Of a DNA stretch of 39,326 nt, positions 16,685 to 26,259 are shown piece after piece. A program made the position numbers and the translations under genes. The stretch is taken from NCBI GenBank assembly GCA_009780885.1, contig WQZF01000017.1, positions 1 to 39,326 on the forward strand. The letters run 5' to 3'. Numbering within the stretch: the stretch's first letter is position 1; every line of letters starts with the position of its first letter. This stretch comes from Betaproteobacteria bacterium. Lineage in GTDB: Bacteria > Pseudomonadota > Gammaproteobacteria > Burkholderiales > Rhodocyclaceae. A model generated the notes under the pieces. It was not told the origin of the DNA and ran no database searches. It worked only from the letters and a program-made list of their open reading frames with translations.

Positions 16685-16939
16685 GATGAAAATACCTTTC
16701 GGAAAAAGCCCCTCTTCGAGAAAGCGGCGGGAAGGGGTGGATTGTGATGAAAATGTAATTTTCGACCCTACGCCCGATGTGGAAAACTTTCAAGCGGCCC
16801 TGTTAATTTTCCGACCGATCGCAGGGCCCGCGCCATGAATGCCACAGTTGGCGCAAAACTTCGATCGCAGCGTCCCCTGCGGCTTTTCGGATCCTGCGGC
16901 TTTGCGCAGGATGACGAATCACGCGGCGCGGTTTGCGGC
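16685..16939. repeat. Intergenic spacer with dispersed hairpin at 16891–16912
   Basis: The spacer lies between the secreted repeat protein start and the smr-like stop, both on the minus strand. It contains an 8-bp stem (ATCCTGCG, loop GCTTTG, CGCAGGAT) without a T run, resembling the dispersed palindromes common between proteobacterial genes. The 60 bases nearest the secreted-protein start are moderately A+T-rich and would hold its promoter. Nothing else is recognisable. Confidence 0.5.
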
Positions 16940-17617
16940 TTATCCCTGTTTCGTGCCCGAAAGCAGGATCAGGAGCGCGCCGCCGCCGCCGTCGCGCGGA
17001 GGGGCCTGGCAGAAGGCAAGGATTTCGTTGCGCTGGATGAGCCAGCCGCGCAGGAGATGTTTGAGCACCGGCATTCGTCCCGGCGATCCGTGGCCCTTGC
17101 CGTGGATGATCCGCACGCAGCGGATGCCGCGTTCGAGGGAATGCGCGAGCAATCCGGCGACGGCATCGCGCGCCTCGTCGCGGTTCATCGAATGCAAATC
17201 CAGCGCGCGCTGCGCGACCCAGCGTCCACGGCGCAGATCGGTCAGCACGCGGCGCGGCAGGCCGGGGCGCAAAAAGGCGCTTTCCTCGCCGCTGCCGAGG
17301 CGGTCTTCGATGGAAAAAGGGGCTGTTTGGGATTCGTGCAGCGCGGCGGCATCGTCGAGCGCGCTTTGACGCGGCAGCGGCAACGGCGGCGGTTTTTCGA
17401 CCAGGGCGCGGTGCACGCTTTCGCTCAGGGGCTGCACCGGGCCGACCGCGCGGCGAAACAGGCTCGCGGCCTCGGACAAGGCATGATCATCGTTGCCGTG
17501 CCCGCGTTGCGCCGGCTTGCGCTTCGCCGCCGAAGCCGCTGGAGCGGCGGAAACAGCCGGCCTGGCGAGCAGGGACCGGAGCGATTGCAACGAGGAATGA
17601 CGTGAACGTTTCGCCAT
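16940..17617 (-). CDS. Smr-domain DNA endonuclease-like protein
   Basis: A 225-residue protein with a disordered, Ala/Pro-rich N-terminus and a C-terminal Smr domain (~135–220). The domain motifs are visible: 'LDLHSMNRDEARDAV' (LDLH) and 'CVRIIHGKGHGSPG' (HGKG), ending with 'ILAFCQAPPRDGGGGALLILL'. Smr domains, first seen in MutS2, nick or bind branched DNA or RNA; stand-alone proteobacterial versions (YdaL/SmrA/SmrB type) include a ribosome-rescue nuclease. It lies 57 bases downstream of trxB on the same strand and is probably co-transcribed. Exact substrate unknown. Confidence 0.88.
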   Translation of the reverse strand: MAKRSRHSSLQSLRSLLARPAVSAAPAASAAKRKPAQRGHGNDDHALSEAASLFRRAVGPVQPLSESVHRALVEKPPPLPLPRQSALDDAAALHESQTAPFSIEDRLGSGEESAFLRPGLPRRVLTDLRRGRWVAQRALDLHSMNRDEARDAVAGLLAHSLERGIRCVRIIHGKGHGSPGRMPVLKHLLRGWLIQRNEILAFCQAPPRDGGGGALLILLSGTKQG

Positions 17618-17674
17618 ATCTTCCCGCCCCTGCCCTCGCCGCCCCGCTTCAAGCCTGCCGTTTCAGCCCGCTGT

Positions 17675-18892
<1,218 letters not shown>

Positions 18893-19591
18893 ATGGAAGA
18901 AATCAAGCATCTCATCCTTTTGCGCATGACCGCTTTGTTCTCCGGAGTCGGCGATATCGATCTGGAAAAGATTGCCAACGTAACGCGCCGGCGTCAAGCC
19001 TTGCGCGGCACCGCGCTGATGCGCTCCGGGGAACGCTCCGACGCGGTCTATATCATCATCAGCGGCGCGGTGCGGGTGGTGAACCACGATGAAAGCGGGC
19101 GCGAGGTCATCCTCTCTCAACTGCATCCCGGCGAATGTTTCGGCGAAATGGGCGCGATCGACAACGATGTGCGTTCGGCCACCATCGTCGCTTCCGAGAA
19201 CTGCGAACTCTTCGTCATCGCCAGCCACGATTTCAGGCATTGCCTGGAAACGATGCCGCAACTCTCGTCCAACGTGATGAGGCGCATCGTGCAACGCCTG
19301 CGCGAAGCCGACCGCAAGATCGAAAGCCTGGCCCTGACCGATGTTTCGGGGCGAGTCTCCAGCCTGCTCTTCGAACTCTCCGAACTCAACAAGGAAGGCC
19401 AGCGCATCATCCGCAAGAGGATCACGCGCAAGGATATTTCCAAGATGGTCGGCGCCTCGCGCGAAGCGGTCAGCCGTGCGATGAAAGACCTCGTGATGAA
19501 TGGCCGGGTTCGCACCGAAAATGGCATCTTGATCCTCGAAGAACGCCGCACCTCGACAGACCGCCGCGCCACGCCGCGCTCGGCATCGTGA
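18893..19591 (+). CDS. Crp/Fnr-family transcriptional regulator
   Basis: A 232-residue regulator. The N-terminal cyclic-nucleotide-binding fold (~10–130) shows 'GERSDAVYIIISGAVRVV' and 'LHPGECFGEMGAID'. A long dimerisation helix follows. A C-terminal winged helix carries the recognition helix 'KDISKMVGASREAVSRAMKDL' (~180–200). There is no N-terminal cysteine cluster of FNR type, so oxygen sensing through an iron-sulfur centre is unlikely. 'GEMGAID' retains the Glu seen in cAMP-binding members, but the ligand cannot be told. An AAGGAG ribosome site fixes the start. It is followed by repeat A3 and a strong terminator. Confidence 0.9.
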   Translation: MEEIKHLILLRMTALFSGVGDIDLEKIANVTRRRQALRGTALMRSGERSDAVYIIISGAVRVVNHDESGREVILSQLHPGECFGEMGAIDNDVRSATIVASENCELFVIASHDFRHCLETMPQLSSNVMRRIVQRLREADRKIESLALTDVSGRVSSLLFELSELNKEGQRIIRKRITRKDISKMVGASREAVSRAMKDLVMNGRVRTENGILILEERRTSTDRRATPRSAS

Positions 19592-19619
19592 GGAATTCCG
19601 GATCGGGATGAACCGCCGA

Positions 19620-19695
19620 TTTTCTAAATTACTTAAATAATGGTCCGCGACTGTGGTGTTTTTCCACGTTGAATTCTTGATTCAAATTTAGAAAA
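19620..19695 (+). repeat. Family A palindromic AT-rich element, copy A3
   Basis: A 76-bp element with ends TTTTCTAAATT and AATTTAGAAAA. The left arm is identical to that of A4 for the first 23 bases. The right half is diverged and carries its own small stems (GTGG/CCAC and TTGAAT/ATTCAA). It lies between the Crp/Fnr stop and the terminator at 19717, the same arrangement as A1. Confidence 0.88.
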
Positions 19696-19716
19696 CATTC
19701 GAGAACAATCCAGAAT

Positions 19717-19757
19717 GGCGCTTTTCGTGCAAGAGACGAAAAGCGCCGTTTTGTTTT
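19717..19757 (+). terminator. Intrinsic terminator of the Crp/Fnr gene
   Basis: A perfect 12-bp stem (GGCGCTTTTCGT, 7-base loop, ACGAAAAGCGCC) is followed by GTTTTGTTTT on the plus strand. It lies 125 bases after the regulator's stop codon. Confidence 0.9.
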
Positions 19758-19858
19758 GAGGCGATGCCGGGATTTGCTGTTCGCCGGGGCGTTTCATCCA
19801 AAGGCTGCCGTCGCGTTCTGCGCTATCCTTTCTCCTCCCCGCTCAAAGGAAAATCGCC

Positions 19859-21787
19859 ATGTCTTTTTCGGACTCCATTGCCCTGGTTGCACTTGCGGCT
19901 CTTTTCGCTGGCGCATCGGCCCTTGCAATTCCGGATTCCGCGATTGCGCAGGAGACGCTCGCTCCGGAAGCTTCCAAAACACCGGAATCGAAGAGCGCGG
20001 CATTTCCCGGTTTTGTGAAAGCACGCTCCCTGCGCATTCACTATCGCGTCGAAGCGGATGGGACTTATACCGAAGAATACGAACAGGCGATCGAGGTCTT
20101 GTCCGAGCAGGGAATCCAGAGCGTCAGTACGCAATCGGTCGCTTACAGCGCGAGTCTCTCCGAGGCGGAAATCACCCAGGCTTACACGCTGAAAAAAGAT
20201 GGCCGCCGCATTCCGGCCTCGGCTTACCAGGAATCAAAGAGCAGCGGCAGCGACGGACGCGCGCCCGTTTTTTCCGATTACAACAGCAAGACGGTCGTTT
20301 TTCCGGAAGTCGAGACGGGCGATGCGGTCGTGTTTTCGTATCGCCGCCGGCAGAGGGAAGCGGTATTCCCCGGACATTTTTCGGTGCTGCATACCTTCGA
20401 TCGGGACACTCTGGTCGATGCTGCCGAAATATCGCTGGAAGCGCCCGCCTCCCTGCCGTTGAAGATTCAGGCGCAGGGGGTCGAAAGCCAGGAATTTCCG
20501 GAAGAAAACGGCTGGCGGCGCTGGGTCTGGAAATTCCGCAACGAGAAAATCGTGCTCCCGGAACCATGGGCCGTGTTCGATTTCGGCCCCTCCGAAGCAT
20601 TCATCCTGGTTTCGAGCTTTGCCGATTACGGCGCGATTGCCGCCGCCTACGACGCCCGCGCACGGGAAAAGGCACAGGTGACGCCGCGCGTGCGGGAGCT
20701 CGCCGAACGCATCGCCGCCGATGCAAAAACACCTCGCGAGGAGGCCCAGCGCCTCTACGAATGGGTCAGCCGCAATATCCAGTTCGCCGACAACCGCGTC
20801 GGCTCCGGCTCGGTGGTGCCGCGCGACACGGGCCAGATTCTCGATAACCGGATGGGCGATTGCAAGGATTACACCGTGCTCTACCAGGCCCTGCTCGCCG
20901 CCAGGGGAATCGAGAGCACGCCGGTGCTCGTCAATTCGGGGAATATCTACAACCTGCCCGACATTGCCTGGCCGTGGGTCTTCGATCATTCGATCAACTA
21001 CATTCCTTCCCTTGACCTCTATGTCGATGCCAGCGTCAAGAGCCAACCCTTCGGCGAGTTGCCCTTTTCCGAAAGCAACAAGCCGGTGATCCATACGGCG
21101 GATTTCCGGGGCATCCGCACCACGCCAGCGCAGGACTACCGCAAGGATCGCTCGGCAAGCCGCACCAGGATGACGATACAGGGCGACGGTTCGGCCAGCG
21201 GCGAAACATGGATCGAGGAGTCCGGGCGCTATGCGCCGCAAACGCGCGGCTGGATGAAAAACCGGCGCAGCGACAGGGATGCGCTCACCGTGCGCCGGAC
21301 CTTGCTGCGGAACGGCTATCGCGGCGAAGGCACGTTTTCCGGAGACGATCCGGACAAGCTGGGCCAGGAATACCGTTACCGGGTGGATTACCGGCTTCTC
21401 GATGTTATCCCGCTGCCGGGGCCGGGCGCATTTTCGTTTCCGCCGCCGGTCGACAGCGCCTCTACGCTCAACGATGTCTTGAGATTCCTGGTTGCCGAAA
21501 AGAGGACGAAGAATTTTGTTTGTGCCGGTTATCTCATCAACGAGGAAATCAGCGCGCGCCTGCCGCCGGGAATCGAAGTGCTGGAGCTTCCAAAAAACGC
21601 GGCCTTTGCGGCCGGATATTTCAATTACCGCGCCGAATACACCCTCGAAGGCGGTGAATATACGATCCGGCGCACACTCGAAGCGCACCCTGCCAGCAAC
21701 GTCTGCACGCCGCAGCAGCAGGAAGAAGCAAGAGAGGCTGCCGCCGCGATACGCCGGGACTTGCGCAGGCAACTGATTTATCGCTGA
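19859..21787 (+). CDS. Exported DUF3857/transglutaminase-like protein
   Basis: A 642-residue protein with an N-terminal signal (cleaved near 'DSAIAQE', ~residue 31). A DUF3857 β-domain (~50–250; 'YTEEYEQAIEVLSEQGI') is followed by a transglutaminase-like papain-fold domain (~265–400) with the cysteine in 'MGDCKDYTVL' (~340), histidine in 'VFDHSINYIP' (~380) and aspartate in 'LDLYVDAS' (~392). The C-terminal third is β-rich (DUF3858-like). Catalytic residues look intact, so it may be a peptidase or crosslinking enzyme in the periplasm; the natural substrate of this family is unknown. The start follows AAAGGA. It leads a possible unit with the lipoprotein gene 87 bases on. Confidence 0.88.
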   Translation: MSFSDSIALVALAALFAGASALAIPDSAIAQETLAPEASKTPESKSAAFPGFVKARSLRIHYRVEADGTYTEEYEQAIEVLSEQGIQSVSTQSVAYSASLSEAEITQAYTLKKDGRRIPASAYQESKSSGSDGRAPVFSDYNSKTVVFPEVETGDAVVFSYRRRQREAVFPGHFSVLHTFDRDTLVDAAEISLEAPASLPLKIQAQGVESQEFPEENGWRRWVWKFRNEKIVLPEPWAVFDFGPSEAFILVSSFADYGAIAAAYDARAREKAQVTPRVRELAERIAADAKTPREEAQRLYEWVSRNIQFADNRVGSGSVVPRDTGQILDNRMGDCKDYTVLYQALLAARGIESTPVLVNSGNIYNLPDIAWPWVFDHSINYIPSLDLYVDASVKSQPFGELPFSESNKPVIHTADFRGIRTTPAQDYRKDRSASRTRMTIQGDGSASGETWIEESGRYAPQTRGWMKNRRSDRDALTVRRTLLRNGYRGEGTFSGDDPDKLGQEYRYRVDYRLLDVIPLPGPGAFSFPPPVDSASTLNDVLRFLVAEKRTKNFVCAGYLINEEISARLPPGIEVLELPKNAAFAAGYFNYRAEYTLEGGEYTIRRTLEAHPASNVCTPQQQEEAREAAAAIRRDLRRQLIYR

Positions 21788-21874
21788 AAAAACGCCGCAT
21801 GGGCTACAATGTCGCACTTTGCGGCCGCGCCCGATTCGCGTCCGGAATACCCCGTAATACAAGATCACAAAACA

Positions 21875-22390
21875 ATGCGTTTATTTCTTATCGCTTTTTT
21901 CTGCCTGATTTCGCTGCCCGCCTGCGACCGGATCCAGCAAAAATTCGGCTGGGAGGATACTGCGGCGAAAGCCGCCAGGGATGAGGCCGACGGCAAGGCG
22001 GTCGGCGGCGCTTGCCGCCAATCCGGGCGCGCAATCGAGGATTGCTACTCGATTTACCGCTGGCTGCCGAAGGCGGCGATTTTCTCCGGTTGGCAGGAGA
22101 TGGACGAATACATGCGGACGAACAACATCGAGACGGTCGAGCCTCAATTGCCGCCTGCGCCGCCGCCCGAAGAACCGAAGAAAGAGCCGAAGAAAAAACC
22201 GGCGAAAAAGAACGTGGAATCCGACGAAAAATCCACCGAAGCCGCACCCGAAGCCGATCCTGCGCCCTCCGCCTCTCCTGCGAATCCTGCCACGAATCCT
22301 CCCACGAATCCTCCCACGAATCCTCCCGCGAGTCCTTCCGTCGTTCCCCCCAGGAATCCTGCCGCCGCCTTCCCCGTCAAACCCACATGA
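21875..22390 (+). CDS. Proline-rich lipoprotein of unknown function
   Basis: A 171-residue predicted lipoprotein. The signal ends in lipobox 'LPAC' (cysteine near residue 16). A folded segment of about 70 residues contains two cysteines (ACRQSGRAIEDC) that could form a disulfide. The C-terminal half is disordered: a Lys/Glu/Pro block (PPPEEPKKEPKKKPAKK) followed by Asn-Pro-Pro-Thr repeats encoded by a 12-bp tandem repeat at 22282–22341. The tail could span the periplasm or contact peptidoglycan. I recognise no family. Confidence 0.7.
   Translation: MRLFLIAFFCLISLPACDRIQQKFGWEDTAAKAARDEADGKAVGGACRQSGRAIEDCYSIYRWLPKAAIFSGWQEMDEYMRTNNIETVEPQLPPAPPPEEPKKEPKKKPAKKNVESDEKSTEAAPEADPAPSASPANPATNPPTNPPTNPPASPSVVPPRNPAAAFPVKPT
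22282..22341 (+). repeat. 12-bp tandem repeat within the lipoprotein gene
   Basis: Five units of the form GAATCCTCCCAC; units two and three are identical and the others differ by one to three bases. Each adds four residues (Asn-Pro-Pro-Thr type), so copy-number change would alter tail length without shifting the frame. Confidence 0.85.
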
Positions 22391-22553
22391 ACAGGATTTC
22401 CGGAAGCAGGCAAAAAATCACAATTGGCATGGAACTGAAATTATATTTGAATATTCATGCCCGGACTCGAGAGAGTATAATTCTCCGTTTATCCCCCATC
22501 TCAAAAGAACACGCGCAAAAGCGCCTGTAGTGTGAATACCCATGGAAATACCG

Positions 22554-24038
22554 ATGCGTTTTGATGAACTTGGACTCGCGCCCGAATTGTTGCGCGCCAT
22601 TGCCGATCTTGGATACACCGAGCCGACGCCGATCCAGGCCCAGGCGATTCCGCTTGTGCTGGCCGGCAAGGATTTGATGGGCGGCGCCCAGACCGGAACC
22701 GGGAAAACCGCCGCCTTTACCTTGCCGCTGCTCCAGCGCCTGCTTCCGCTGGCCAACCCCGGACCTTCGCCGGCACGGCATCCGGTGCGCACACTGATCC
22801 TCACGCCGACGCGCGAACTGGCGATCCAGGTGCACGACAACCTGAAAAGCTACGCGAAATACACGGACTTCCGCACCCTGTGCGTCTACGGCGGCGTCAA
22901 TATCAGGCCGCAGATCGAGGCGATCCGCAAAGGGGTCGAATTCCTCGTCGCCACGCCGGGGCGGCTTCTCGATCTGGTCGAGCAGAAATGCCTCAATTTC
23001 CAGAGCGTCGAGGCGCTGGTGCTCGATGAGGCCGACCGGATGCTCGACATGGGTTTCATCCCCGATGTCACCCGCATTCTCAACCTGCTGCCGAAACGGC
23101 GGCAGAGCCTGCTCTTTTCCGCCACTTTCTCGAACGAGATCAAGAAGCTGGCCGACAAGATGCTGACTTCGCCGGAACTGATCGAAGTCGCGCGGCGCAA
23201 CACCGTCTCGGAAACGATCACGCACCGCGTGCATCCCGTGGCGGCGCATTCCAAACGCGCCTTGCTGATCCACCTGCTCAAATCCGACGAATTCTCGCAG
23301 GCGCTCGTATTTACCCGCACCAAGCAGGAAACCGGGCGGCTTGCGCGCGAGCTGCAACGCGCCGGGATCGCCGCCGACGCGATCCACGGCGACAAGACAC
23401 AGAGGGAGCGCCTGAAGGCGCTCGATGCCTTCAAGAACGGCAGCGTCCATGTCCTCGTCGCCACCGATGTCGCGGCGCGCGGGCTGGATATCGAGGAATT
23501 GCCGCACGTCATCAATTTTGAACTGCCGCACACGCCAGAAGACTATATCCACCGCATCGGACGCACCGGACGCGCGGGGCGCCAGGGCGACGCGATCTCG
23601 CTGGTCGCGTCGCACGAAGTCGTCTATCTGGTCGAAATCGAAAAGCTGATCAAGCACCCGATCGAGCAAAACCTCATTCCCGGCTTTGCGCCGGATGAGG
23701 ATTACGAATACCCGCCCACCGGCAAGAAGCGCCCGCGTCCGGGAGCTGCGGGAAAGATCGCTTCCCGTGGCGAGCATGCCAAACGGGATCGCGCGCGGGA
23801 GCGTGCGAAGGAAGAAGGTGGAGGAGGAAAGGGAAAGGCGGCATGGATTTCCTCTGGCCGTCCTCCGCGCCGCCCCTCGCACATCGCCGCCGACGGTTTC
23901 GATTTCCACGCACCCTATATTCCCAAGGGCGCGGAATCACCCCCTGCGCCTACGGCGGAAAATTCGCCGCCGCGCCCGCCGCGCCGCGCCAAACGTGTCG
24001 TCCCCGCGCTGCTGGGAGGCATGGGGAAGAAAAAATGA
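22554..24038 (+). CDS. rhlE: DEAD-box RNA helicase, RhlE type
   Basis: A 494-residue ATP-dependent RNA helicase. The motifs are complete: Q-motif 'YTEPTPIQAQAIP', Walker A 'AQTGTGKTAAF', 'PTRELAIQV', 'VATPGRLLDL', 'VLDEADRMLDMGF', 'SATF', 'ATDVAARGLDI' and 'HRIGRTGRAGR'. The last ~120 residues are a basic, disordered RNA-binding tail typical of RhlE. RhlE proteins act in ribosome assembly and RNA decay. I prefer the start at 22554 (MRFDELGL) because GGA lies 7 bases upstream and the family begins there; an in-frame ATG at 22542 would add four residues. A family B repeat follows. Confidence 0.93.
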   Translation: MRFDELGLAPELLRAIADLGYTEPTPIQAQAIPLVLAGKDLMGGAQTGTGKTAAFTLPLLQRLLPLANPGPSPARHPVRTLILTPTRELAIQVHDNLKSYAKYTDFRTLCVYGGVNIRPQIEAIRKGVEFLVATPGRLLDLVEQKCLNFQSVEALVLDEADRMLDMGFIPDVTRILNLLPKRRQSLLFSATFSNEIKKLADKMLTSPELIEVARRNTVSETITHRVHPVAAHSKRALLIHLLKSDEFSQALVFTRTKQETGRLARELQRAGIAADAIHGDKTQRERLKALDAFKNGSVHVLVATDVAARGLDIEELPHVINFELPHTPEDYIHRIGRTGRAGRQGDAISLVASHEVVYLVEIEKLIKHPIEQNLIPGFAPDEDYEYPPTGKKRPRPGAAGKIASRGEHAKRDRARERAKEEGGGGKGKAAWISSGRPPRRPSHIAADGFDFHAPYIPKGAESPPAPTAENSPPRPPRRAKRVVPALLGGMGKKK

Positions 24039-24088
24039 AGGCTGGATTGTTCAAAGGGTTGAGAGAAATCGGATCATCCCAAGACCGC

Positions 24089-24171
24089 GTAGGATGGGTA
24101 GAGCGACAGCGAAACCCATCGGAGTTGCGGAGGGAGAAATGATGGGTTTCGCTTCGCTCACTCCATCCTGC
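24089..24171 (+). repeat. Family B palindromic repeat, copy B1
   Basis: An 83-bp element. It opens with GTAGGATGGGTAGAGCG, contains an inner palindrome closing at AACCCATC, then a 20-base spacer, then GATGGGTTTCGCTTCGCTC and a slightly altered end (CTCCATCCTGC). It is the reverse-orientation match of B2, with a 32-base identical opening. It lies between rhlE and ubiK on the plus strand. Beyond it, ATCCTTGATTGCCGG (24187–24201) recurs after B2. Confidence 0.88.
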
Positions 24172-24262
24172 ATGCCTTGAAAATCAATCCTTGATTGCCG
24201 GTTCAATAGATTCCCGTCTTTCCGTATCGAAAAATTCCCGCATTTGAAAAAAGGATGCCGCC

Positions 24263-24526
24263 ATGATCGACCCCAAGATGTTTGAAGAAATGTCCAACAA
24301 ATTCTCCGAACTGATTGCCGCCAGCCCGGTCAAGGACATCGAGAAAAATTTCAAAACCCTCCTTTCCGGCTTCTTTGAAAAACTCGATCTGGTCACGCGC
24401 GAGGAATTCGACATCCAGGCGCAAGTGCTGGCGCGCACCCGCGAAAAACTCGACGCGCTCGAAAAACGCATCGACGCGCTCGAAGCCGCCGCCCCGAAGA
24501 GCGGCGCCTCGGACGCCCCGGCCTGA
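24263..24526 (+). CDS. ubiK: Ubiquinone biosynthesis accessory factor
   Basis: An 87-residue BMFP-domain protein of the UbiK/YqiC family. An amphipathic first half (MFEEMSNKFSELIAASPVKDIEKNFKTLLSGFFEKLDLV) is followed by a coiled coil (REEFDIQAQVLARTREKLDALEKRIDALE) that trimerises in known members. UbiK supports aerobic ubiquinone synthesis with UbiJ. It ends 6 bases before comM, a common neighbour, and the two are likely co-transcribed. Confidence 0.9.
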   Translation: MIDPKMFEEMSNKFSELIAASPVKDIEKNFKTLLSGFFEKLDLVTREEFDIQAQVLARTREKLDALEKRIDALEAAAPKSGASDAPA

Positions 24527-24532
24527 CCGTCC

Positions 24533-26026
24533 GTGCCGCTCGCGATCGTCAAAAGCCGGGGGCTGGACGGACTGGCCGCCCCCGAAGTCGCGGCGGAAAT
24601 ACACCTCGCCAACGGTCTGCCGTCGATCACGCTGGTCGGCCTGCCCGACACCGAAGTCAAGGAAGCGCGCGACCGCGTTCGCGCCGCGCTGATCAATTCC
24701 GGCTTTGAATTCCCCGGACGGCGCATCACCATCAACCTCGCCCCCGCCGATCTGCCCAAGGAATCCGGGCGCTTCGACCTGCCCATCGCGCTCGGCATCC
24801 TCGCCGCCTCCGGGCAGATTCCGGAAAAGGCGCTCGCCGGCTACGAATTCGCCGGAGAACTCTCCCTGTCCGGCGAACTGCGCCCCATTCGCGGCGCGCT
24901 CGCCATGGCGCTCGCCGCCGACGCGCGCGGCCACACCCTCGTCCTGCCCGAAGCCAGCGCCCGCGAAGCGGCGCTCGCACGTGGCCCGAAAATCCTCGCC
25001 GCCACGAGCCTCCTGCAGATCTGCGCGCACCTCTCCGGCCAATCCCTCCTGCCCGAATGTGTGCCGCAAGCCGCGCCCACATCCTCTTCCTATCCCGACC
25101 TCTCCGAAGTGCGCGGCCAGACGCAAGCCAAGCGCGCGCTCGAAATCGCCGCCGCCGGCGCGCATTCGCTGCTCTTCTCCGGCCCGCCCGGCAGCGGAAA
25201 ATCCATGCTCGCCGCGCGCCTGCCGGGGTTGTTGCCGCCGCTGCCCAACCACGCCGCGCTCGAATCCGCCGCCGTCCTTTCCCTTTCCGGCCAGTTCCGG
25301 CCTGAACGATTCGGCGCCGTCCCCTACCGAAGCCCGCACCATTCGGCTTCCGCAGCGGCGCTGATCGGCGGCGGCAGCGTCCCGCGTCCGGGCGAAATCT
25401 CGCTCGCGCACCACGGCGTTCTCTTTCTCGACGAACTGCCCGAATTCGACCGGCGCGTCCTCGAATCGCTGCGCGAACCGCTCGAAAACGGCCGCATCCA
25501 CATCTCGCGCGCCGCGCGCCAGGCCGAATTCCCGGCCCGCTTCCAGTTCGTCGCCGCAATGAACCCCTGCCCCTGCGGCTGGCACGGCGACCCTTCCGGG
25601 CGCTGCCGCTGCACTCCGGACCGGGTATCGCGCTACCGCGAAAAACTCTCCGGCCCGCTGCTCGACCGCATCGACCTCATCGTCGAAGTCCCCGCCGTTC
25701 CGCCCGCCGCGCTACAGGCCGCGCCCGACGGGGATCCGTCCATGACCGTCCGCGAACGCATCGCGCGGGCGCGCGCCATGCAGGAAGAACGCCAGGGCAA
25801 ATGCAACGCCGCCCTCTCGGTCAAGGAAATCGACCGCCACTGCGCCCCGGACGCCGCCGGCGCCGCCCTGCTCGAACGCGCCGCCACCCGCCTCAATTTC
25901 TCCGCCCGCGCCTTCCACCGCATCCAGAAAGTCGCCCGCAGCATCGCCGACCTGGCCGGAGATTCCCGCATCAACGCCGCCCACGTTGCCGAGGCCGTGC
26001 AATACCGCCGGCATGGGCAGGCTTAA
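24533..26026 (+). CDS. comM: YifB/ComM-family AAA+ ATPase (Mg-chelatase-like)
   Basis: A 497-residue protein beginning with GTG. The N-terminal Lon-protease-like fold (~1–170; 'GLPSITLVGLPDTEVKEARDRVRAAL') precedes an AAA+ domain with Walker A 'SGPPGSGKSM' (~220), Walker B 'LFLDELPEF' (~300), the zinc-ribbon-like cluster 'NPCPCGWHGDPSGRCRC' (~343–360) and a C-terminal Mg-chelatase helical domain. ComM hexamers drive branch migration during natural transformation in Haemophilus and Acinetobacter relatives. The GTG start lies 6 bases after ubiK. Repeat A4 begins 7 bases after its stop. Confidence 0.93.
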   Translation: MPLAIVKSRGLDGLAAPEVAAEIHLANGLPSITLVGLPDTEVKEARDRVRAALINSGFEFPGRRITINLAPADLPKESGRFDLPIALGILAASGQIPEKALAGYEFAGELSLSGELRPIRGALAMALAADARGHTLVLPEASAREAALARGPKILAATSLLQICAHLSGQSLLPECVPQAAPTSSSYPDLSEVRGQTQAKRALEIAAAGAHSLLFSGPPGSGKSMLAARLPGLLPPLPNHAALESAAVLSLSGQFRPERFGAVPYRSPHHSASAAALIGGGSVPRPGEISLAHHGVLFLDELPEFDRRVLESLREPLENGRIHISRAARQAEFPARFQFVAAMNPCPCGWHGDPSGRCRCTPDRVSRYREKLSGPLLDRIDLIVEVPAVPPAALQAAPDGDPSMTVRERIARARAMQEERQGKCNAALSVKEIDRHCAPDAAGAALLERAATRLNFSARAFHRIQKVARSIADLAGDSRINAAHVAEAVQYRRHGQA

Positions 26027-26032
26027 GGCGGA

Positions 26033-26108
26033 TTTTCTAAATTACTTAAATAATGATCCGCTACTGTAATAGCTCTGAAAGACTAATTCTTTAGTCAAAT
26101 TTAGAAAA
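26033..26108 (+). repeat. Family A palindromic AT-rich element, copy A4
   Basis: A 76-bp element with ends TTTTCTAAATT and AATTTAGAAAA and centre CGCTACTGTAATAG. The right half holds its own stem GACTAA/TTAGTC around TTCT. Right after it, TTTTTAGAAAA (26109–26119) repeats the terminus in decayed form. It lies between convergent genes (comM and the MFS transporter), with no GC-rich terminator next to it. Confidence 0.88.
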
Positions 26109-26119
26109 TTTTTAGAAAA

Positions 26120-26259
26120 TACTTTGTCAGCCTGCATAAATTTCATGCGCTGGACAGCACTTCGCCCATCCAGGCTGCGCACGGCAAATCCCTTCGGAAT
26201 TCCTGCATACCAGACGTGCAGCGCCGTATCGCAGGAACGGATGGCAATCCGCCTGTGGT
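26120..26259. other. Spacer between repeat A4 and the MFS stop
   Basis: About 140 bases of unremarkable sequence between convergent genes. I see no gene and no T-tailed hairpin. It may include decayed repeat sequence, but no clear match to families A or B was found. Confidence 0.4.
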
